From Dongia_A sp035695765 (GTDB taxonomy: Bacteria > Pseudomonadota > Alphaproteobacteria > Dongiales > Dongiaceae), in contig DASRRI010000131.1 of the NCBI GenBank assembly GCA_035695765.1, positions 1 to 64,000 on the forward strand: a stretch of DNA of 64,000 bases, written 5' to 3'. The notes beneath the pieces were generated by a model. The model had not been told where the DNA came from, ran no database searches, and saw nothing but the letters and a program-made list of their open reading frames with translations. A program made the translations under genes and the position numbers. How positions within the stretch are numbered: position 1 is the stretch's first letter; each line of letters starts with the position of its first letter. Below, piece by piece: positions 9,129-17,371 of the stretch.

Positions 9129-10949
9129 ATGTGCGGCATCATCGGAATTCTCGGCAAGAGCGATGTCCCGGGCGCTTTGCTCGACGGGCTGAAGCGGCTG
9201 GAATATCGCGGCTATGATTCGACCGGCATCGCCACCCTGGTGAATGGCCGGATCGAGCGCCGCCGCGCCGAGGGCAAGATCACCAATCTCGAAGCCCTGC
9301 TGCGCAAGCAGCCGCTGTCCGGATCGACCGGCATCGGCCACACGCGTTGGGCGACCCACGGAAGGCCGAGCGAGAACAACGCCCATCCGCACGCGACGGA
9401 CAAGGTTGCCGTGGTGCATAACGGCATCATCGAAAATTTCCAGGAATTGCGCGAAGAGCTCGGCAAGGCCGGCCATGTCTTCACGACCGAGACCGATACC
9501 GAGACCGTCGCGCATCTGCTCACCGACCTGCTGTCCAAGGGCAAAACGCCGGAGCAGGCGATGGCGATCACCATGACCAAGCTGCAGGGCGCTTTCTCCC
9601 TTGCCATCGTGTTCGCCGACCGGCCGGACCTGATGGCCGGCGCGCGCCGTGGTTCGCCGCTAGCGATCGGTTATGGCGAGGGCGAGATGTTCCTCGGCTC
9701 CGACGCGATGGCCCTCGCGCCCTACACCAACCGCATCTGCTACCTCGAGGAAGACGACTGGGCGATGCTGACGCGCGACGGCGCGACCATCTACAACGGC
9801 GAGCGGCGCGTGAACCGCGAAGTGCGCCAGACCGCATTGTCCGGCGCGCTCATCGGCAAGGGCAATTACCGCCACTTCATGATGAAGGAGATCGCCGAGC
9901 AGCCGACGGTGATCGGCGATACCTTGCAGGCCTTCGTCAATCCGCTGGCCCGGCGCATCGAGCTGCCGAAGCTGCCGATCGACCTCGCCAAGCTCTCGCG
10001 CCTTACGATCGTCGCCTGCGGCACCGCCTATCTCGCCGGCTATGTCGCCAAATACTGGCTGGAAAAGATCGCGCGCCTGCCGGTGGAGATCGACGTCGCC
10101 TCGGAGTTCCGCTATCGCGCTGCGCCGCTCGATCCCGATGGTGCGACCCTCGTCATCTCGCAATCGGGCGAGACGGCAGACACGTTGGCCGCTCTGCGCT
10201 ACTCCAAGGCGCAGGGCCACAAGATCTTGGCCGTGCTCAATGTCCTGGAAAGCACCATCGGCCGCGAATCCGACCTCGTGCTTCATACCCTGGCCGGGCC
10301 GGAGATCGGCGTTGCCTCGACCAAGGCTTTCACGACGCAGCTTGTGGTGCTCGCCGCGCTCGCCATCGCGACGGCGCGCGCCCGGGGCGCCATCGATGCC
10401 AAGCGCGAGGCAGAGTTGTCCGCTGCACTGCTGGAGGTGCCGGCGCGCGCCGCGGAAGTGCTGAACCACGACGCAGCCTTGAAAGCCATCGCGCTCAAGG
10501 TGGCGGAGGCGCGCGATGTCCTGTTCATCGGCCGCGGCGCTTCCTATCCCATCGCCATGGAAGGCGCGCTGAAGCTGAAGGAGATCTCCTACATCCATGC
10601 CGAAGGCTATGCTGCCGGCGAGATGAAGCACGGGCCGATCGCCCTTATCGACGACGGCGTCCCGGTGATCGTGGTGGCGCCTAGCGACGATCTCTTTGAA
10701 AAGACCGCCTCCAACCTGCAGGAAGTGCGGGCGCGCGGCGGGCGCGTGGTGTTCTTTTCCGATGCCGAGGGCATCCGCCGCCTGGGGGCCGAGACAATGG
10801 CGGCGGTCGAGCTGCCGAAGGTCGATCCCTTCGTCGCGCCCATCCTCTATGCCATCCCGGTCCAGCTGCTCGCCTATCACGCCGCGATCGCCAAGGGCAC
10901 CGATGTCGACCAGCCCCGCAACCTCGCCAAAAGTGTGACCGTCGAGTGA
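9129..10949 (+). CDS. glmS: glutamine-fructose-6-phosphate aminotransferase (isomerizing)
   Basis: A 606-residue protein. It begins MCGIIGILG, so Cys becomes the N-terminal nucleophile of the glutaminase domain after Met removal; HTRWATHG and HNGIIENF are further class II glutamine amidotransferase motifs. Two SIS domains follow, with ISQSGETADTLAALR and STKAFTTQ in the first. The protein ends KSVTVE, the usual GlmS tail. It converts fructose-6-phosphate and glutamine to glucosamine-6-phosphate. No glmS ribozyme is seen upstream, as expected with only six bases to glmU. Confidence 0.97.
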   Translation: MCGIIGILGKSDVPGALLDGLKRLEYRGYDSTGIATLVNGRIERRRAEGKITNLEALLRKQPLSGSTGIGHTRWATHGRPSENNAHPHATDKVAVVHNGIIENFQELREELGKAGHVFTTETDTETVAHLLTDLLSKGKTPEQAMAITMTKLQGAFSLAIVFADRPDLMAGARRGSPLAIGYGEGEMFLGSDAMALAPYTNRICYLEEDDWAMLTRDGATIYNGERRVNREVRQTALSGALIGKGNYRHFMMKEIAEQPTVIGDTLQAFVNPLARRIELPKLPIDLAKLSRLTIVACGTAYLAGYVAKYWLEKIARLPVEIDVASEFRYRAAPLDPDGATLVISQSGETADTLAALRYSKAQGHKILAVLNVLESTIGRESDLVLHTLAGPEIGVASTKAFTTQLVVLAALAIATARARGAIDAKREAELSAALLEVPARAAEVLNHDAALKAIALKVAEARDVLFIGRGASYPIAMEGALKLKEISYIHAEGYAAGEMKHGPIALIDDGVPVIVVAPSDDLFEKTASNLQEVRARGGRVVFFSDAEGIRRLGAETMAAVELPKVDPFVAPILYAIPVQLLAYHAAIAKGTDVDQPRNLAKSVTVE

Positions 10950-12199
10950 GCGTCCAGCCGCGAGCGCCCAAGATGGAGGCGGCTGGAATGCCGGACTCAC
11001 TCGTTCTACGATCGGCTTCGGGGACATTGTCTGTGGGCATCGGCATGGAGATCGAGTATCGGGCTCCCGACGCTGTGCGCGCGGTCATCGGGGCCCTGGG
11101 CCAGACCGAGGATGTTCGCTTTTCCCCGAGTAACCATCGGCTTGCCATAGCGGCATTCAATCGTCACAGGGTTGTCGTCCTGGACGTCGACATCGCCAAG
11201 TCTGGCGCCACACAAGCCGTCGCCTTGACGGGGTGCGTCGAAATCTCATCGCCCGCGCTGAACTACCCCCATGGCCTGGATTTTCTGGATGAAGAGACGC
11301 TGGTGGTCGCCAATCGCAATGGCGATGTCGCCATCTTCAAATTGCCGCCGGCTGGGAATCATCCATCCGAATTGCTGCCGGTCCAAACATTAGCGGCGGG
11401 GAAGGGTTCACTCCTGAACGCGCCTGGCTCGGTTGCTGTCATCAGGAGAGATCAAAGGCTTTCTGAGCTGCTGATCTGCAACAATTCCGGCCACAGCGTG
11501 ACGAGACACTTGATCGATCGCAGTGCGGACTGTTCGGTCACAGGCAGCGAGGTGTTGTTGAAGAAGTGGTTAAATCTTCCGGACGGAGTGTGCGTCAGCG
11601 ACGATCGGCGCTGGATCGCCGTCAGCAATCACAACACCCATGGTGTCCTGCTTTATGAGTGTTCGCCGTCATTGAGCGAGTATTCCAGTCCGGACGGCGT
11701 GTTGCGCGGTGTCTATTTTCCCCATGGATTGCGGTTCAGCTCCGATGGCCAATATCTGTTCGTGGCCGATGCCGGCGCACCGTTCGTGCACATTTATGCA
11801 AGCGACGGTCGAGGCTGGCGGGGCGGTCGCAATCCTGCCGCGTCCCTCAGAATCATGGACGAACCGCTCTTCCTGCGCGGGCGGCAAAATCCCCAAGAGG
11901 GAGGACCAAAGGGTATCGACGTCGCCAGCGGGATGAACGTCCTGGTGGCAACGTCCGAGCATCAACCGCTGGTTTTCTACGATATGGCGGCGATCCTGGC
12001 GAAAGTTCCGTCTGAGACGCCGGTGATGGAGGTCGAGTACGAGTTCGGCATTCTGGAACAGGCCGAGCGGCTGCAAATGCGCGCTGACCAAGCGGAGGCG
12101 CGGGCGAGGAAGGCGAAGGCGCGGCTCAAAAAGCGCAAGCTAAAGTGGCTCCGCGCGCCCCTGCGCCGAGCATATTCCGCTCTATGGCGGCTAAATTAG
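10946..12199 (+). CDS. beta-propeller-repeat protein of unknown function
   Basis: A 417-residue protein with no signal peptide. It contains repeated blades of NHL/YncE type, for example LNYPHGLDFLDEETLVVANR, YFPHGLRFSSDGQYLFVADA and LPDGVCVSDDRRWIAVSN. The last 45 residues are a basic coiled-coil-like tail rich in Ala, Arg and Lys. The GTG start overlaps the glmS stop by four bases, suggesting translational coupling; ATG at 10973 is an alternative. Propellers of this kind bind ligands or act as lactonases, but I see no catalytic signature. Coupling to amino-sugar synthesis hints at an envelope role, which is inference. Confidence 0.6.
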   Translation: MSVQPRAPKMEAAGMPDSLVLRSASGTLSVGIGMEIEYRAPDAVRAVIGALGQTEDVRFSPSNHRLAIAAFNRHRVVVLDVDIAKSGATQAVALTGCVEISSPALNYPHGLDFLDEETLVVANRNGDVAIFKLPPAGNHPSELLPVQTLAAGKGSLLNAPGSVAVIRRDQRLSELLICNNSGHSVTRHLIDRSADCSVTGSEVLLKKWLNLPDGVCVSDDRRWIAVSNHNTHGVLLYECSPSLSEYSSPDGVLRGVYFPHGLRFSSDGQYLFVADAGAPFVHIYASDGRGWRGGRNPAASLRIMDEPLFLRGRQNPQEGGPKGIDVASGMNVLVATSEHQPLVFYDMAAILAKVPSETPVMEVEYEFGILEQAERLQMRADQAEARARKAKARLKKRKLKWLRAPLRRAYSALWRLN

Positions 12200-12288
12200 C
12201 TCAGTTCCCCTGGGTTGGCGCGCTCACTGTTAAGGCCAGATTAACCATCTGCCGCGACAATTCCTGATCCGCTGTGGTTGGGGTTTGC

Positions 12289-13173
12289 ATGACGCAGGTT
12301 TGGGACGTTTCGGTCCTGGTCGATGGTGTGGGCCGTATTCTGGAAGTACGAGGCCAGGCGAACCTGCATCTGGGGCAGGATGGCAAGGGCCTGACCGGCC
12401 AATCGATCGCCGGCTTCATCAATGACGGCGACGTGGAGCACTTCCAGGGCTTCTTTAAGAAGCTGCGCCCGGTCATCGCGGCGCCGCGCTGTGTCGTGCA
12501 CCTGAAGACACCCACCTTCGGCATCCGCTCCTACGTGATGCAGGCCGAGGCGGGAAACCAGCTCGAAACCTATTGGCTGATGTTCGCCGCTGCCGGTCCG
12601 GGCATGTCGGCTGCTGCCATCGCCGATGCCAAGATGCCGGCCAGCTTCGCCGACGATGCGCGCATGCTACGCCTTATCGAGATGGCGGCGTCGGAATCCG
12701 ATTCCACCATGGACCTGACGGTCATCGCGATCGCCGCCTTGCGCGACCGGCGGAAACGCAGTCAGCTCCAGGGCAAGAATATCGAGTTGATGGAGGCGGA
12801 GCTCGAAGCCGCCATTCTCGACCTCTCCAAGGAAGGCACCGTATCCAAGAGCGCGCCCGGCGAATTCGGCGTGCTGCACGGCTTGGAGCAATCGACCCAG
12901 CAGATCGAATCCAACATCCGCGGCGTTGCCGGCCGGTTCGGCGTAAGTGAGGAAGAGCTGGGCTTCACCTCCACTACGGTGAAGATCGAGCCCGGCTCAT
13001 CGCCTTCCGCGATCCGCGAGAAACTTGCGTTCGCTTACGGCTCGCTGCGCGAAGATATCGAGGAATTCGACCGCACCGCGACGCCCGTCGACATGATGAA
13101 GGTGCTCGCCTTCTGCGCCATTGCGCTTGCAATCGGCGGCATCGTCGGCGCAGTGCTGGCTTATATGCCGTAG
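12289..13173 (+). CDS. PAS-like, C-terminally membrane-anchored protein of unknown function
   Basis: A 294-residue protein. Residues 1-110 look like a PAS fold (VWDVSVLVDGVGRILEVRGQ, then LTGQSIAGFINDGDVEHF). The middle is helical and charged, including a coiled-coil-like segment near residues 160-190. The C-terminus has one membrane helix (VLAFCAIALAIGGIVGAVLA), so it would be tail-anchored with its sensor part in the cytoplasm. No kinase, GGDEF or methyl-accepting domain is present. I chose ATG at 12289 over the GTG at 12274 because a GGTTGGGG site precedes it. Confidence 0.55.
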   Translation: MTQVWDVSVLVDGVGRILEVRGQANLHLGQDGKGLTGQSIAGFINDGDVEHFQGFFKKLRPVIAAPRCVVHLKTPTFGIRSYVMQAEAGNQLETYWLMFAAAGPGMSAAAIADAKMPASFADDARMLRLIEMAASESDSTMDLTVIAIAALRDRRKRSQLQGKNIELMEAELEAAILDLSKEGTVSKSAPGEFGVLHGLEQSTQQIESNIRGVAGRFGVSEEELGFTSTTVKIEPGSSPSAIREKLAFAYGSLREDIEEFDRTATPVDMMKVLAFCAIALAIGGIVGAVLAYMP

Positions 13174-13186
13174 CGGCAGTTACGCC

Positions 13187-13693
13187 TCACGCCCCCACGC
13201 ACGGGCTCAAAGACCCGATCGGCAGTCCCGCATCATTGCCGGTAGCCGTCTTCAAACTGAACGAGGCGAGGTAGGCAAAGCCTGCATCCGCGATGGCGAC
13301 GAACTGGATCTCGCCGCTTGGCCGGCGATAGAGCACGAAGCAGTTGGCCGCGTTGTTGTGGTAGTTGGGATAGGCGTAACAGACCTGCCCATGCTCCATC
13401 CACCATTTGCCGGGATAGGTGCAACCCTTTTCCCAATAGGCCGTCCTGCCGTCGGGCAGATGATATTCGATCCAGTTCTCGCCATCGACATAGCGGCCAT
13501 AGATGGTGAGATCATTCAGCGTCTTCTTGATCTCCGCCGGGTCGGTGATGGCGATAGCATCGGGCGCCAGCTCGGCGGGCGCATCAGTGCCCGCCCCTTG
13601 CGCGTCGGCCAGCGATAGAGCGGGCGCGAGGCCGATCGCGCCGAACCACAGCGCCAGGGCCAATCTGAAGGGTCGATGAAATGCGATCGTCAT
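13187..13693 (-). CDS. secreted Cys/Trp-rich hypothetical protein, paralogue 1
   Basis: A 168-residue protein with a signal peptide (hydrophobic core ALALWFGAIGLAPALSLA). The mature part has a helical lead (AEIKKTLNDLTIYGRY) and then a compact beta region with WIEYHLPDGRTAYWEKGC, YPGKWWMEHGQVCYAYP and NCFVLYR. The three cysteines and the aromatic residues align with those of the neighbouring gene, so the two are tandem duplicates. Function is unknown. The YPGKWW...VCYAYP arrangement recalls small periplasmic DUF995-like proteins, but I am not certain of that family. Confidence 0.65.
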   Translation of the reverse strand: MTIAFHRPFRLALALWFGAIGLAPALSLADAQGAGTDAPAELAPDAIAITDPAEIKKTLNDLTIYGRYVDGENWIEYHLPDGRTAYWEKGCTYPGKWWMEHGQVCYAYPNYHNNAANCFVLYRRPSGEIQFVAIADAGFAYLASFSLKTATGNDAGLPIGSLSPCVGA

Positions 13694-13775
13694 GGAATGC
13701 CTGGAACTATGGATGCGGTCTCAAACAATTCTATCGGCGGATTGTGGCGATGTCAGGATCATCGGCGTCGCACGC

Positions 13776-14270
13776 CTAGACAGCCGGCCCGCCGCAGTCC
13801 GGCGCGCCGTCCAGGGGCAGGTGGTCGGGATTGCCGGCGGTGAGGTCGACTGCATTGCTGACCAGCCATTGCTCGCCCGTCGCTGGATTGAGCCAGACGA
13901 AATGGGTCAGATGCGCCGATTGATACACCACGAAACATTGCGGCCTGCCATTGTCCCAGCTGGGATAGGCGTAGCAGATGGCGCTGCCGCTGACGTGCCA
14001 GGTGCCGGGGTGCAGGCATCCGTCGAACTCCCAGATCGTGCGGCCATCGGCCGCGGTATATTCGCGCCATTTGCTGCCCTCCGGTAGATAAATGCCGCGA
14101 ACGGTGTGATCTGCGAACAGGGCGGTCAACGTGGCCGGATCGGTGACCAGCCTGGCGTCGGCTGGCAATGGCGTCCAGGGTGCCTTGACCTGGCGCGCCT
14201 CTGCCGTTGCGCTTTGCAGCGCAAGACATAGGATTGCCACCCAAATCCCGATCCACCTGTTCGATTTCAT
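13776..14270 (-). CDS. secreted Cys/Trp-rich hypothetical protein, paralogue 2
   Basis: A 164-residue protein with a signal peptide (IGIWVAILCLALQSATA). It shares with the downstream gene the order helix (ATLTALFADHTVRGIY), WREYTAADGRTIWEFDGC, HPGTWHVSGSAICYAYPSW and QCFVVYQ. Here a second C-terminal cysteine pair motif (APDCGG) is kept. I start at the ATG at 14270, which places the signal peptide at the N-terminus; 14300 is possible. Both genes point the same way with 82 bases between them. They may share a promoter divergent from the Lrp regulator. Confidence 0.65.
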   Translation of the reverse strand: MKSNRWIGIWVAILCLALQSATAEARQVKAPWTPLPADARLVTDPATLTALFADHTVRGIYLPEGSKWREYTAADGRTIWEFDGCLHPGTWHVSGSAICYAYPSWDNGRPQCFVVYQSAHLTHFVWLNPATGEQWLVSNAVDLTAGNPDHLPLDGAPDCGGPAV

Positions 14271-14333
14271 CCAGCACCTGTTGGCCTCGAACCCGCGCAA
14301 TTGTGTCGTTCTGGATCACCCTCGGCAACCCGC

Positions 14334-14362
14334 TTGACATGCCAACAGGTGCCGAATAAAAC
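14334..14362 (+). promoter_or_regulatory. sigma-70-type promoter of the Lrp-LysE pair
   Basis: TTGACA at 14334-14339 is followed after 17 bases by TAAAAC at 14357-14362, a near-consensus housekeeping promoter. The Lrp-family gene starts at 14400. Confidence 0.6.
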
Positions 14363-14365
14363 GCG

Positions 14366-14383
14366 GCAAAATGGCAGTTTTGC
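14366..14383. promoter_or_regulatory. dyad, probable autoregulatory Lrp/AsnC operator
   Basis: GCAAAA and GTTTTGC form an inverted repeat just downstream of the -10 box and 17 bases before the regulator start. The position over the transcription start suits autorepression. Assigning it to this regulator is inference. Confidence 0.45.
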
Positions 14384-14399
14384 AGAATGAAATTCGGTT

Positions 14400-14870
14400 A
14401 TGGATGATATTGACAGGACCATCATAGACCGGCTCCAGGCAGACAGCACGCTGACTTACTCCGAAATCGGGGTGGCGGCAGGCTTGTCGGCGTCGGCCGT
14501 GAATGACCGGCTGAAGCGCCTCCGGGCCGAGGGCGTCATCCGCCGCATGACGGCGGAGATCGATCCGGCGGCGCTGGGCCTGGGATTGCTGGCCTTCGTC
14601 CTGGTTGCGGTCAACGACCAGGCGGGGGAGGCGCGGTTCCGCGATGTCATGAAGGAGACGCCTGAGGTGCTGGAATGCCATCATCTGACCGGCGATTTCT
14701 CCTATCTGCTGAAGCTCCGGCTGCGTGACACCGCGTACCTTGAACATTTCCTGATGAATAGGCTAAAGCCGCTCGCCGGGGTCGTCCGCACCAACACGCT
14801 GATCGCCCTCTCGTCGGTGAAGGAGACCCACATATTGCCTGCTTCCTTGCCCACCGCCGCGCATGCTTGA
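14400..14870 (+). CDS. Lrp/AsnC family transcriptional regulator
   Basis: A 156-residue protein. The N-terminal winged helix begins MDDIDRTIIDRLQADSTLTY, with the recognition segment SASAVNDRLKRLRAEGVI. The C-terminal RAM domain includes TPEVLECHHLTGDFSYLLKL, which in this family senses amino acids at the dimer interface. The next gene, a LysE-type exporter, overlaps it by eight bases. The regulator therefore probably controls amino-acid efflux in response to the exported amino acid. Confidence 0.9.
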   Translation: MDDIDRTIIDRLQADSTLTYSEIGVAAGLSASAVNDRLKRLRAEGVIRRMTAEIDPAALGLGLLAFVLVAVNDQAGEARFRDVMKETPEVLECHHLTGDFSYLLKLRLRDTAYLEHFLMNRLKPLAGVVRTNTLIALSSVKETHILPASLPTAAHA

Positions 14871-15540
14871 GTTCCTGATTTCGCAGGCCTGGGTGCTGGC
14901 GGAGGGCGGAGGCATCGGCTTCCTGGTCGCCGCCGCGATCGGGCCGATCGCGATGTTGTGCATCCGCACGACGCTTGAACGCGGGCGTCTCGCCGGCATT
15001 GCCGCCGGAATGGGCGTGGCGGTCGCGGACACCATCTTCGCGGCGATCGGCGCCTATGGCATCAGCTTCATCGGCGCGGCGCTGACCTCCAGTGAATCCT
15101 GGCTCAAGCTGGCGGGCGGCCTGGTGCTGGTCGCGTTCGGCATCTATCTCGCCCGCAAGCGGCCGAACGCCGCAAGCGAGGACGGCCGCGAAGTGCCGAA
15201 GAGCCTGCGCGCCGACTTCGCCATGACCCTTGCCCTGACCCTGACAAACCCCATGACCGTTGTCTCGTTCGCGGGACTGTTCGCGGGCGTCTCCGGCCTG
15301 CGTGGATTCGAGCTCAACGCCATTCCGGCGCTGCTGGTAGGCGTGTTCCTCGGATCGGCGGTCTGGTGGCTTGCCTTGGCAGTGGTCATCGGCCTGATCC
15401 GGCACAAGATCGATGCCGTCACCATGCTCTGGATCAATCGCGGATCAGGCGCCGCCATCGTCGCCTTCGGCCTCTATATGCTGGTCGGGCCGCTGCAGGC
15501 GTTCGGCGCGCCGCTGGTTGCGAACCTATGGGCCCAATGA
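14863..15540 (+). CDS. LysE/RhtB family amino-acid exporter
   Basis: A 225-residue membrane protein with six predicted helices and the LysE signature near the N-terminus (GFLVAAAIGPIAMLCIRTTL). ALTLTNPMTVVSFAGLFAGV in the middle matches the conserved NP motif of the family. It exports amino acids or related metabolites across the inner membrane. The start overlaps the Lrp gene, so the two are translated from one message. The exact substrate cannot be read. Confidence 0.88.
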   Translation: MLEFLISQAWVLAEGGGIGFLVAAAIGPIAMLCIRTTLERGRLAGIAAGMGVAVADTIFAAIGAYGISFIGAALTSSESWLKLAGGLVLVAFGIYLARKRPNAASEDGREVPKSLRADFAMTLALTLTNPMTVVSFAGLFAGVSGLRGFELNAIPALLVGVFLGSAVWWLALAVVIGLIRHKIDAVTMLWINRGSGAAIVAFGLYMLVGPLQAFGAPLVANLWAQ

Positions 15541-15609
15541 TAGGGTCCCGCCCGCTTTGCCGGCCCTAGTCGGGCTCGGCCAAGCCAACCCCGAAAAAGC
15601 TGGAATGCC

Positions 15610-15897
15610 ATGTCGTTAGACAGCAAGACCGTTGCTCACATCGCCATGCTGGCCCGCATCAAGGTGCCGGAAGTGGAACTCGCCGCCCTCGCCAAGGAAC
15701 TCTCCGGGATCATGACCTGGATCGAGCAACTGAACGAGGTCGACACGACGGGCGTCGAGCCGATGTCGGGTGTCCTGCATCGCAACCTGCCGCAGCGGGA
15801 GGACAAGATCACCGACGGCGGCTATTCCGACAAGATCCTGCTGAATGCGCCGGATGCGGCGCATGGCTTCTTCACCGTGCCGAAGGTGGTCGAATGA
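15610..15897 (+). CDS. gatC: Asp-tRNA(Asn)/Glu-tRNA(Gln) amidotransferase subunit C
   Basis: A 95-residue protein beginning MSLDSKTVAHIAMLARIKVP, with MTWIEQLNEVDTTGVEPM in the middle and DAAHGFFTVPKVVE at the end, all typical of GatC. It wraps around the GatA-GatB interface of the transamidosome that makes Gln-tRNA(Gln), and in many bacteria Asn-tRNA(Asn). It is first in a tight gatC-gatA-gatB operon; its stop overlaps the gatA start by four bases. Confidence 0.95.
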   Translation: MSLDSKTVAHIAMLARIKVPEVELAALAKELSGIMTWIEQLNEVDTTGVEPMSGVLHRNLPQREDKITDGGYSDKILLNAPDAAHGFFTVPKVVE

Positions 15898-17369
15898 GCG
15901 CCGAACTGAACAGCCTCACTATTGCCGGCGCGCTCGAGGGTCTTGCGAAGAAAGAGTTCAGCGCGACCGAGCTGGCGCATGCGCATCTGAAGGCGATGGA
16001 GAAGCATCGCGACCTCAATGCGTTTGTGGTGGAGACCCCGGACAAGGCCTTGAGCATGGCCGCCGCCGCCGACGCGCGCCGTGCCAAAGGCGAGAAGCTG
16101 GGCGCGCTCGACGGCATCGCGCTGGCGATCAAGGATCTGTTCTGCACCGACGGGGTGCAGACCACGGCCGGCTCGCACATCCTCGAAGGCTTCAAGCCGC
16201 CGTATGAATCGACTGTGACGGCCAATCTTTGGCAGGCGGGCGCGGTCATGCTGGGCAAGGTGAACATGGATGAGTTCGCCATGGGCTCCAGCAATCTCAC
16301 CTCTTATTTCGGCGGTGTCGGCAATCCGTGGCAGCGCAAGGGCGACAATCGCCGCCTGGTGCCGGGCGGCTCCTCGGGCGGCTCCGCTGCATCTGTCGCC
16401 GCGCGCATGGCCCTCGGCGCGACCGCAACCGACACCGGCGGATCGATCCGCCAGCCCGCTGCTTTCACCGGGACAGTCGGGATCAAGCCGACCTATGGCC
16501 GCTGCTCGCGCTGGGGCATCGTTGCGTTTGCATCGTCGCTGGATCAGGCCGGGCCGATGGCGCGCAGCGTCAAGGATTGCGCCATCATGCTGGGCGTGAT
16601 GGCGGGGCACGATCCCAAGGATTCAACCTCGGTCGATCTGCCGGTCCCGGATTACACCAAGGCGCTGACCGGCAACGTGCGCGGCCTGCGCGTCGGGATT
16701 CCCAAGGAATATCGCCTCGACGGCATGTCGCCGGAGATCGAGAAATTGTGGCACGAAGGCGCGGAATGGCTGAAGAAGGCTGGTGCGGAGATCAAGGAAG
16801 TCTCCTTGCCGCACACCAAATACGCGCTGCCGACCTACTACATCATCGCGCCCGCCGAAGCGTCCTCGAACCTCGCGCGCTATGACGGCGTGCGCTTCGG
16901 CCTGCGCGTTCCTGGCGATAGCCTCGACGACATGTATGAGAAGACGCGCGCCGAAGGCTTTGGCAAGGAAGTGCGCCGCCGCATCATGATCGGCACCTAT
17001 GTGCTGTCGGCCGGCTATTACGATGCCTACTACCTGAAGGCGCAGCGCCTGCGCACACTGATCGCGCGCGATTTCGACCGCGCCTTCAAGGATGTCGACG
17101 TGATCCTGACGCCCTCCACACCGTCGGCCGCGTTCGCGGAGGGCGAGAACACCGACGATCCGATCCAGATGTATCTGAACGACGTATTCACCGTGACCGC
17201 CAATCTCGTCGGCCTGCCCGGCATCTCCGTCCCCGGCGGCCTGGACAGCCAGGGCCTGCCGCTGGGACTGCAGCTGATCGGCCGCGCCTTCGATGAAGAG
17301 ACCTTGTTCCGCGTCGGCGGCGTCATCGAAAGCAGCGCCAACTTCACCGCCAAGCCGGCAGGATATTGA
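15894..17369 (+). CDS. gatA: Asp-tRNA(Asn)/Glu-tRNA(Gln) amidotransferase subunit A
   Basis: A 491-residue amidase-signature enzyme. The Ser-cisSer-Lys triad is visible: Lys in IALAIKDLF near residue 79, and the serines in PGGSSGGSAASVAA and DTGGSIRQPA near residues 160-185. It releases ammonia from glutamine for amidation of misacylated tRNA. ATGA overlap with gatC and a two-base gap to gatB show a single transcript. Confidence 0.97.
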   Translation: MSAELNSLTIAGALEGLAKKEFSATELAHAHLKAMEKHRDLNAFVVETPDKALSMAAAADARRAKGEKLGALDGIALAIKDLFCTDGVQTTAGSHILEGFKPPYESTVTANLWQAGAVMLGKVNMDEFAMGSSNLTSYFGGVGNPWQRKGDNRRLVPGGSSGGSAASVAARMALGATATDTGGSIRQPAAFTGTVGIKPTYGRCSRWGIVAFASSLDQAGPMARSVKDCAIMLGVMAGHDPKDSTSVDLPVPDYTKALTGNVRGLRVGIPKEYRLDGMSPEIEKLWHEGAEWLKKAGAEIKEVSLPHTKYALPTYYIIAPAEASSNLARYDGVRFGLRVPGDSLDDMYEKTRAEGFGKEVRRRIMIGTYVLSAGYYDAYYLKAQRLRTLIARDFDRAFKDVDVILTPSTPSAAFAEGENTDDPIQMYLNDVFTVTANLVGLPGISVPGGLDSQGLPLGLQLIGRAFDEETLFRVGGVIESSANFTAKPAGY

Positions 17370-17371
17370 TC

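Noticed and set aside
9660..11027. 455-codon minus-strand open frame opposite glmS
   Set aside because: Antisense shadow of glmS with no recognisable domain.
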